A stretch of DNA of 11,617 bases from positions 1 through 11,617 of the forward strand of contig NZ_JNYQ01000033.1 of assembly GCF_000717245.1 (NCBI RefSeq), read 5' to 3'. The notes beneath the pieces are model-generated. The model saw nothing but the letters and a program-made list of their open reading frames with translations. It was not told where the DNA came from and ran no database searches. Below are positions 6,294-11,617 of this stretch, in pieces. Position 1 is the stretch's first letter. Each line of letters begins with the position of its first letter. Source of the stretch: Kitasatospora papulosa. Lineage in GTDB: Bacteria; Actinomycetota; Actinomycetes; Streptomycetales; Streptomycetaceae. A program made the translations under genes and the position numbers.

Positions 6294-6719
6294 AGGGCGA
6301 TCATGTCCGGCCCCGCTGTCGTCGGGTCCGAGGCGCAGCCGCTCTCGGCCTCGTGTGGTATCCACCAACGGGAGCAGCATGGCCGGGTCGTTGTCAGCTT
6401 GCACCAGAGCCGAGGCCTCCGGATCTTCCTTGATGAAGGCAGCCATCCACTCCAGGAACGTGGCCGTGCGCACCAGCGCGGCGGAGTTCAGGTCTTACAG
6501 GCGCGGCCCCGGGGTGCCGTGCTCCCATGTTCGAGACGCCTCGATCTACTCGTTGATGCCCTTCAGACCCCCATCCCTCGTGATCTCCGAATCCTGACCG
6601 TACGAGGCCGCATAGCGGGCCGGTACAGCGGCCGGGGATGCGATCCGCATCCGAGTGCCGTCCCACAGCACCGTCTCTGCGGGCAGCAGCACCGCCCGCG
6701 CCGGCCATTCAAGCGCTGC
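6294..6719 (-). pseudogene. Minus-strand gene remnant with two in-frame stops
   Basis: One minus-strand frame is coding-like from about 6719 down to about 6294: PARAVLLPAETVLWDGTRMR, then SPAAVPARYAASYGQDSEIT, GGLKGINE, a TAG at 6548-6546, IEASRTWEHGTPGPRL, a TAA at 6497-6495, and DLNSAALVRTATFLEWMAAF with IKEDPEASALVQADNDPAML to the end. The two stops are 17 codons apart and sense continues on both sides, which is how a gene inactivated by point mutations looks. There is no clear start codon at its 5' end, which touches the start of the 1205-residue gene at 6732, so that end may also be lost. Unknown family; it fills what would otherwise be a 466-base gap. Confidence 0.5.
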
Positions 6720-6732
6720 TAGCGTGGCCTGG
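6720..6732 (+). promoter_or_regulatory. Possible -10 element for a leaderless transcript
   Basis: TAGCGT at 6720-6725 fits the TANNNT form of a Streptomyces -10 box and lies six bases before the GTG start at 6732, where a transcript could begin at the start codon. No good -35 hexamer or Shine-Dalgarno sequence is seen, so this is weak support for a leaderless message. Confidence 0.25.
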
Positions 6733-9700
6733 TGACACCGAATGGCACGCCTGGCGCGGAAGTTGACTGGTCCCGGCTAGCGGACGGCTCCCACACTGCG
6801 GCTGCCCTCTCTGCGCTGGGAGCTAACGGCGAGCGGGCGCTGGACCACCTTCGCACTGCCGTGCAGTTGCTCAAGGAGCCCGACCGTTGGCCCAGGCCGT
6901 TCGAGACTGTCCTGGCGGCCTGCCGGTCCGCTCTGGATGCGCTCCTCCAAGAAGCCGGGGAGGACTTCGAGGGACCGCGCGCCGCCCAGGAACAGGTCAA
7001 CACGGAAGTCGCGGCTCTCCTCAAGCAGGCCGGCAAGCAGGGGCGGGGCCCGCTGGACAAGCTGCTCGCCGCAATCGACGCCGCTGACGTGCCGGATGTC
7101 ATGGAGCAGAAGGCCGGCCTTGGAGCGGGCGTTCAGCGGCTGATCCGTATCCCTGACGGTCGGCTGCCGGTCCCGGCCGACCCGCGGGCGGAGTACGAGG
7201 CGGTCCGCGAGCTCCTGGATCTGGCCGGGAGACTGGGCGCGCTGCCTGCCGCCGGCGATGACCAACGGACGATCGTTGAGATCCTGCGCCGCGTACGGCA
7301 AGCCCGTCTGGCCTCCGGAGCAGCCGAAGCAGCCGCCCGGCCGGACGGCCTCGCCGGTCTGCGGGATGCGTGGGCCTACTACGCGCGGGAGGTGAACGCC
7401 GGCAAATTCCGGTCGCGTCAGGTGGCCCACCTCACTAACCGGTACCACGGGACCGCCCCTGGGCTCGGCGAGGAGGAGGCATTCCGGGCCTGGTCGAAGT
7501 TCTATCGGCGTACTTCCGGCAGTCTCCACGGCGGCGGCGCCGAGGACGAGACGAGCACCCGACGCCTGGTCTCCGACTTCCTGGCGCACGTTGAGCAGCT
7601 TCTGCTCGACCTGCCCGCCCTGGCCCCGCTGCTGGTCTCACTCGCCCGCAACAAGGAGCCGAGCGCGGCGGACGGCGCCGCGGTGGCCGCGATCCACCAG
7701 CCACGCGCGATCAGGTGGTTCTTCGCCAACGCCGTGAGCCCCGCCTGGCTCGACCTGGTCAACACCAATCGGCTTCTGCCCGAGGCGGGCCGATGGCCGG
7801 CCCAGCCGTACCTGGAGCGCGTCGCGCAGGCGTATCCGCAGAGGGTCCTGGAGTGGCTCGGGGAGCACCGAGCCGCTTTCACCAGCGTGGACCCGGCCGT
7901 GCTGGCCGGTCTCCTGAGGGTGGCTGGCACCATTGGCGGTGCCTCCGCCCCCGAGGTGCGGACCGTCGTGCGCCAGGACGGCACCGTGGAAACGTTGTGG
8001 CGCCAGCTGGTGGTGTGGCTGGTCGACGTCCCGGCCGACGAGCGAGACGTCGACTGGGTAGAAGTGGCCAAGCGGGTGCTGCTGTACGTGGTGGATCACC
8101 CTGCCGGGCAGTACTGGGAGTTCCAGGCACAACTGACGGACCTCCAACGCGCAGCGTACGGCCCGGACGGTGCCCGGGAGACGGCCGTGGTGCGTGCCGT
8201 ACGCGGCGCGATGAATGCGGTCGTCGATGCCGCCGTGAACTCCGAAGCGGAGCAGGCGGGCCTCGACATGGCGGACGATCTGCGCCAAGCGGTCTCGGCC
8301 GACGGCTTCGGTCCGTCCGCCACCCGGATCGCGGTCCGTGCCCGCCTCGACTTTGCCCGGACCGAGTTTCAGCACGGCGTCACCCTGGCGCAGCGCACCG
8401 CTGGATGGCCGGACCTCCCGGGGCCGTCCCGTTGGGCGGACCGCGTGCTGGCCGCCCACCTGCTGGAGACGGTCCCTCAGCAGTACGGCGACTCCGAGAT
8501 CTCCCAGAGCTGGCTCACGGCAGCCCGCGGCCTCCTGACGCGCCTCGGGGACGTCAAGATGGTTGGCGCCGACACCGTCGACCTGTTGGCTGCCGCACTT
8601 GACCGCTGCCCGCCCGACGCCCTGCCCGCAATGGAGGCGGAGCTCGTGCAAGGGCTCGGCGCCGCCCCGACCGGGGCCGACCTCGACGCGGGCCGCCGCG
8701 CCCTCGCCGACTGGAACGTACCGGCCCCGCGAGGCTGGGACATGGTGTGGTCGCTCTCCCCGGTCCTGCCGGCACCGGTGCTCGCCCCGTGGCAGCCTGC
8801 CGTTGACGCGGTGACCGACCTGATCGGACCCGCTCCGGCCAAGCTGCTGCCGCGCTTTCAGATCGTCCCCTACCTTGACACCCTCACCGCCGCCGCCCAG
8901 GATCTCGCGCCCGTCGCCACAAGCCAGGGCGCGCCAGCGGCCGCCGCACTCCTGCTGGATCGGCAACGGACCGGATCCTTGTCCCTGGACTACGCCCGGA
9001 TCGTTCTGGGCCGACTCGTCGCCACCGACCCGGCCCTGTGGGCCACCGACGTCCCCGCGGTCGCTGCCGCCCTGGCTGATCCCGCCTTGCAGCAGGCCTA
9101 CCTGGCCGCGCTGCGCACCCCGCTGACCGCCGACCCGTGCCCGCTCCCGGACCACGAGCCCACCACGAGGGCCGTCATCGCAGCGCTGTGGGACCTGCTC
9201 AGCGCACCCGGCATCGGGGCCTCGGTCCAGCTGCAGGCACAGCTGACGCTGTGCCTGGCGCTGAGCGAGGCATGGACGCACCGAATCGACCTCGGGGACA
9301 TCGCGGTTACGTTCACGGCCTGGCTGGAGACAGCCGTCACCGCGTGGACCGAGCCGACCACTTCGGAGGCCGACCCGCTGTCGACCGCACACCAGGAGAT
9401 CGGCGGCCTCGCGCTGGACGCCCTCATCCGACACGGTCTGACTTTCGTCTACGCCCCGGCCGAGCTCACGGTGGCCGTCGAGACCCTTCTCGACGGAATC
9501 ATCGACGCGGGAACTGACGACCGCGCCCTGGCGGTCATCGGCCACCACCTTCCCGCCCTGATCCAGCACGCACCCCGCTGGGTCGACCGGCACAAGGCAG
9601 CTCTTTTCGACCTCGACAATTCAGTCTCGCCCGCCGTCCTCGGGATCAACTCCCAGAGGAGCATCCGCCCCGAGGGCTTGCGGATCCTGCAGCGCCTCGA

Positions 9701-10349
9701 CCCGGTCCAGCTCGCCATCTACCTGAGCCGCACCAGCGGCGACAGCACGAAGAACGCCACGCTGTGGCAATACTGCGCGGCCCTGCTGCTGGCCAAGCCG
9801 GCAACCCTCGGCGGCCGCCCCGAGTTCCTCGCCCTTCTCGCCGCCCGCGACGGCGGCCCGGCGGCGATCTCCCGCCTGCTGGGCGACGCCGAGCATCTCC
9901 TGCCCCGCACCGCTACACCGGAGAACGCAGCGGACATCGAGCAGGGGGTGGACCTGTGGCGCAGCGTGCTCGCGCTCGACGTCCCTGGCTCGGCCGGCCA
10001 CCTGCGCAGCGCCGGGAACTTCGCCCACGCCGCAGCACTGGACGACGCGGTGTGGCTGGAGCTGACCGCCCAGACCATCGAGCGCACCACCGACATCACC
10101 AACATCACCGCCGTAGCACGGCGCGCGGCACGGCGCCCGGACCTTGAATCCGCCCACCAGGTCCTCGCGGTGCTCGTGGCCGCAAAGGACCCCGACGACT
10201 CCACCCTCGCGTCGTTCCGCACCGCGGAGATCAAGAACGCGGGCATCACCCTGTGGCAGACCTCCCAGCCCGGCACTCCAGGCCGAAGGGACCTCGGCCA
10301 AACCCTCGCCCTCCACCACGACTTCCTTGAGGGCGCGGTGGCGGAGTGA
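6732..10349 (+). CDS. Giant (1205-residue) helical protein of unknown family, possible defence effector
   Basis: This single open frame of 3.6 kb is Ala/Leu-rich throughout and looks almost entirely alpha-helical. Residues 1-190 are helical hairpins. At 210-300 lies AWAYYAREVNAGKFRSRQVA, then FRAWSKFYRRTSGSLHGGGA and a long helix; R260-x5-H266 fits the R-x4-6-H pattern of HEPN ribonucleases. Residues 325-376 (AIRWFFANAVSPAWLDLV, WPAQPYLERVAQAYPQRVLE) and 1060-1160 (HLRSAGNFAHAAALDDAVWL) recall HEAT/ARM-like repeats of large proteins in bacterial defence loci; this comparison is from memory. There is no signal peptide, membrane segment or Walker motif. The GTG at 6732 lacks a Shine-Dalgarno sequence and a leaderless start is possible; the next in-frame starts would remove part of the first helix. 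It is monocistronic and convergent with the gene at 10529-11455. Function is inferred, not shown. Confidence 0.85.
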   Translation: MTPNGTPGAEVDWSRLADGSHTAAALSALGANGERALDHLRTAVQLLKEPDRWPRPFETVLAACRSALDALLQEAGEDFEGPRAAQEQVNTEVAALLKQAGKQGRGPLDKLLAAIDAADVPDVMEQKAGLGAGVQRLIRIPDGRLPVPADPRAEYEAVRELLDLAGRLGALPAAGDDQRTIVEILRRVRQARLASGAAEAAARPDGLAGLRDAWAYYAREVNAGKFRSRQVAHLTNRYHGTAPGLGEEEAFRAWSKFYRRTSGSLHGGGAEDETSTRRLVSDFLAHVEQLLLDLPALAPLLVSLARNKEPSAADGAAVAAIHQPRAIRWFFANAVSPAWLDLVNTNRLLPEAGRWPAQPYLERVAQAYPQRVLEWLGEHRAAFTSVDPAVLAGLLRVAGTIGGASAPEVRTVVRQDGTVETLWRQLVVWLVDVPADERDVDWVEVAKRVLLYVVDHPAGQYWEFQAQLTDLQRAAYGPDGARETAVVRAVRGAMNAVVDAAVNSEAEQAGLDMADDLRQAVSADGFGPSATRIAVRARLDFARTEFQHGVTLAQRTAGWPDLPGPSRWADRVLAAHLLETVPQQYGDSEISQSWLTAARGLLTRLGDVKMVGADTVDLLAAALDRCPPDALPAMEAELVQGLGAAPTGADLDAGRRALADWNVPAPRGWDMVWSLSPVLPAPVLAPWQPAVDAVTDLIGPAPAKLLPRFQIVPYLDTLTAAAQDLAPVATSQGAPAAAALLLDRQRTGSLSLDYARIVLGRLVATDPALWATDVPAVAAALADPALQQAYLAALRTPLTADPCPLPDHEPTTRAVIAALWDLLSAPGIGASVQLQAQLTLCLALSEAWTHRIDLGDIAVTFTAWLETAVTAWTEPTTSEADPLSTAHQEIGGLALDALIRHGLTFVYAPAELTVAVETLLDGIIDAGTDDRALAVIGHHLPALIQHAPRWVDRHKAALFDLDNSVSPAVLGINSQRSIRPEGLRILQRLDPVQLAIYLSRTSGDSTKNATLWQYCAALLLAKPATLGGRPEFLALLAARDGGPAAISRLLGDAEHLLPRTATPENAADIEQGVDLWRSVLALDVPGSAGHLRSAGNFAHAAALDDAVWLELTAQTIERTTDITNITAVARRAARRPDLESAHQVLAVLVAAKDPDDSTLASFRTAEIKNAGITLWQTSQPGTPGRRDLGQTLALHHDFLEGAVAE

Positions 10350-10375
10350 GGCTGGGAAGCAGGCAGCGAGCTGCG

Positions 10376-10415
10376 AGCGCCGAGGAGCATAAGCCTCCTG
10401 CGTGCTCGAGGCGCT
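10376..10415. terminator. Possible bidirectional terminator between convergent genes
   Basis: The 179-base gap between two convergent genes contains a two-tier inverted repeat. The outer arms are AGCGCC (10376-10381) and GGCGCT (10410-10415); the inner arms are AGGAG (10383-10387) and CTCCT (10395-10399) around a 7-base loop. The stem is GC-rich and placed where both transcripts should end, but no T-run follows on either strand, as is common in Streptomyces. Nothing else is evident in this gap. Confidence 0.35.
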
Positions 10416-10528
10416 GGCACCGCACCCCGGCGGCAGGCACACGCACTCAGGAGGCGGGCATCCGGAAGCTACACCGACGCGGAGGTCGACCTGCTGTAGC
10501 TCAGCGGTCGGACGTCGGCGCTGCTCCG

Positions 10529-11455
10529 TCAGCCTGCATGGGGCGGCAGCCAGGTGGCCACGACTGTGCGAGTGACGTCCGCGTCCTTCATCGCCCGGGC
10601 GCGATGGTTGCCGTTGGTGTAAGTGGCGTTCTCGCCGAGGTGCGGTGCTATGGCGACGCTCGGTTCGAGCAAGGACTTGAGGGCCATGAGGTCCTTGTTG
10701 CTGGTGCCGAGCTCTCTGGCCATGGCTATGAACTGCTCGGAGATCTCGTGGTCCGTCTTCCCGTCGTTGCGCGCGTGCTCGATCAGCTGGATCCCGAGCT
10801 CGCTGACCTTTGACCAGTCCTGCTGGTGGTACCAACAGCACGATGTACGCCTGAGGAGGCGGTTGAGGATGCGGCGGAGCGGGGTCATGCAGGCTTCCCG
10901 GAATGGGGTCGGTTCTGGGAGGTCAGCAACGTCCATGACCACGTACTGCAGGCGCTGCTCCGGAGGGGCGGGGTGGGGGACGTATCGCTCACCGCGGGTT
11001 CCATCAACCGGAGTGCCGACGAGCGTGGCGATCTGGTCCGCAGCGATCTGCAGCCACCCTGCGACGCTGAGCTCGAAGCGGCCATCCACACGGAGGCGAA
11101 CGAGGTCGAACGCGTCGTTGGATTGCTGATCATCCGGCTCAACGTAGTGCTGGATCCAGATCGGCGGTTCCGGCTCATCGGGGGCGTGGAGCTCCCACAC
11201 GCGGGAGGCGTAGTGCTCGGCCGCGTTCGTCAGGCTGGTTCCCTCGTCGGGTGTCTGCGTGACTACGGCTACTGGGCGGTGGCCTGGGGCGGTGAAGAGC
11301 TGAAGCCGGAAGGTGCTCGGGATGCCCCAGGCCTCGCCGGCCGTGAACATGTGGTCGTCCACCGTCCGCTCGCGGAGTGCTGTGTGATCGCGCAGTGCTT
11401 CATGGACGCTGGGTTCGCTGTCCGTCTTCGGTTGGTACGGCTGCTGGTCAGGCAT
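10529..11455 (-). CDS. Hypothetical protein with C-terminal ParB-like GNHR motif
   Basis: This 308-residue soluble protein starts at ATG 11455, six bases after GGAG (a good ribosome-binding site). Residues 1-35 are polar and probably flexible. Residues 45-200 look like an alpha/beta domain (FRLQLFTAPGHRPVAVVTQT, IWIQHYVEPDD, LRVDGRFELSVAGWLQIAAD, LQYVVMDVADL). Residues 205-308 form a helical second domain (WYHQQDWSKVSELGIQLIEH, ISEQFIAMARELGTSNKDLM) ending NATYTNGNHRARAMKDADVT, where GNHRARAM resembles the G-x-HR-x-x-A box of ParB/sulfiredoxin-like NTPase domains. No complete ParB fold is evident because the motif lies at the extreme C-terminus. I do not recognise the family. The gene is convergent with the giant gene and begins 65 bp from an IS5-type left end, so its promoter region is short. 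Confidence 0.8.
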   Translation of the reverse strand: MPDQQPYQPKTDSEPSVHEALRDHTALRERTVDDHMFTAGEAWGIPSTFRLQLFTAPGHRPVAVVTQTPDEGTSLTNAAEHYASRVWELHAPDEPEPPIWIQHYVEPDDQQSNDAFDLVRLRVDGRFELSVAGWLQIAADQIATLVGTPVDGTRGERYVPHPAPPEQRLQYVVMDVADLPEPTPFREACMTPLRRILNRLLRRTSCCWYHQQDWSKVSELGIQLIEHARNDGKTDHEISEQFIAMARELGTSNKDLMALKSLLEPSVAIAPHLGENATYTNGNHRARAMKDADVTRTVVATWLPPHAG

Positions 11456-11517
11456 GACAGTCTCCGGTGTTGGCGGTGGCTAGTGAAAACGGTGTGCTGG
11501 CCGGGCGCAGAAGGACG

Positions 11518-11520
11518 TTA
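11518..11520 (+). other. Probable TTA target bases of IS5-type copy 2
   Basis: TTA directly precedes the left terminal repeat. Copy 1 is followed by TAA at 98-100. Both contain TA and fit a TNA or TA target preference; the partner duplications lie outside the window. Confidence 0.4.
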
Positions 11521-11543
11521 GGGCCTGTGTGAGGTCGTGATCA
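11521..11543 (+). repeat. Terminal inverted repeat, left end of IS5-type copy 2
   Basis: It starts GGGCCTGTGTGAGG and ends GTGATCA, complementary to 75-97 except for one base (C here at 11535 where copy 1 would give T). Confidence 0.8.
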
Positions 11544-11593
11544 ATATCTGCGTTCCGCTGCCGTGCCGGGACGGATCACGGTAGAACGCCGGT

Positions 11594-11617
11594 GTGACGC
11601 GCCGACAGCTCAGTGAC
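11594..11617 (+). CDS. IS5-type transposase, N-terminal start (partial)
   Basis: GTG at 11594 starts MTRRQLSD, matching the usual opening of IS5-type transposases (basic residues, then LSD or LTD and a W a few residues on). Only eight codons fit in the window. There is no strong Shine-Dalgarno sequence; the GTG lies 73 bases inside the IS left end, normal for such elements. It is probably the same transposase whose C-terminus is at 1-77, seen from a second copy. Confidence 0.6.

Larger units (their letters stand above)
11521..11617 (+). mobile_element. Left end of a second IS5-type element
   Basis: The left terminal repeat (11521-11543) is followed by about 50 bases of IS leader and the first eight codons of the transposase. 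It is oriented like the element at the window start, so the two copies form a direct repeat around the intervening region. The element continues beyond the window. Confidence 0.72.

Noticed and set aside
6636..6652. GGATGCG-ATC-CGCATCC dyad upstream of the giant gene
   Set aside because: It falls inside the minus-strand remnant's coding-like sequence (TRMRIAS) and about 80 bases from the start; codon-level coincidence is as likely as an operator.
7638..9593. A 651-codon open frame on the minus strand
   Set aside because: It is entirely antisense to the 1205-residue gene, with Arg/Gly-rich composition and no domain-like blocks; a shadow of a high-GC gene.
10494..10525. TGTAGCTCAGCGGT, similar to the D-arm of a tRNA
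   Set aside because: No matching acceptor stem, anticodon arm or T-loop (GGTTCGA) follows; probably chance or at most a tiny remnant.
9621..10841. A 406-codon open frame on the minus strand
   Set aside because: It spans the end of the giant gene, the intergenic gap and the end of the 308-residue gene in a different frame; its composition is typical of a shadow.

Overview
This is a high-GC actinobacterial accessory region, most likely from Streptomyces or a close relative. The signs are G/C-rich third codon positions, GTG starts, actinobacterial IS5-type and IS3-type transposases, and a helicase with C-terminal helicase-associated (HA) repeats of a kind common on Streptomyces plasmids and chromosome arms. 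No housekeeping gene, rRNA, tRNA or CRISPR array is present.

Layout. Positions 1-97 are the right end of an IS5-type element; the left end of a nearly identical element starts at 11521 in the same orientation, so about 11.4 kb is framed by two direct copies. The right-end copy abuts, and probably cut, an older minus-strand IS5-type transposase gene (98-411) that is also frameshifted. Positions 412-591 hold no convincing gene. Next is a minus-strand gene for a predicted single-pass membrane protein (592-1554). Its 189-base upstream stretch contains a perfect 8-bp hairpin and then the left end of a complete IS3-family element (1744-3015, orfA and orfB, both intact). The IS3 element splits a very short transposase-like reading frame whose tail lies at 3017-3076.

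Positions 3092 to about 3260 hold the C-terminal end of an HNH endonuclease on the minus strand. It runs head-to-head into a plus-strand SF2 helicase (3251-5170) that keeps motifs V and VI and four HA repeats but has lost its ATP-binding half. A 98-residue membrane-associated ORF and a frameshifted third ORF follow with overlapping stops and starts, as in an operon. From about 5670 to 6720 lie gene remnants: a C-run frameshift plus a TAA, a 3' gene fragment, and a minus-strand gene with two in-frame stops.

The dominant intact gene is at 6732-10349. It encodes a 1205-residue, mostly helical protein of unknown family with a possible HEPN-like R-x5-H motif near residue 260. It is convergent with an intact 308-residue minus-strand gene (10529-11455) ending in a ParB-like GNHR motif; a possible terminator lies between them. 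That gene starts only 65 bp from the second IS5-type copy.

Interpretation: an IS-rich, decaying island in which the helicase/HNH module looks inactivated, while the 1205-residue protein, the 308-residue protein, the membrane protein and the IS3 element look intact. The 1205-residue protein is the best candidate for an undescribed system, possibly defence-related, but that is inference from architecture and context only.
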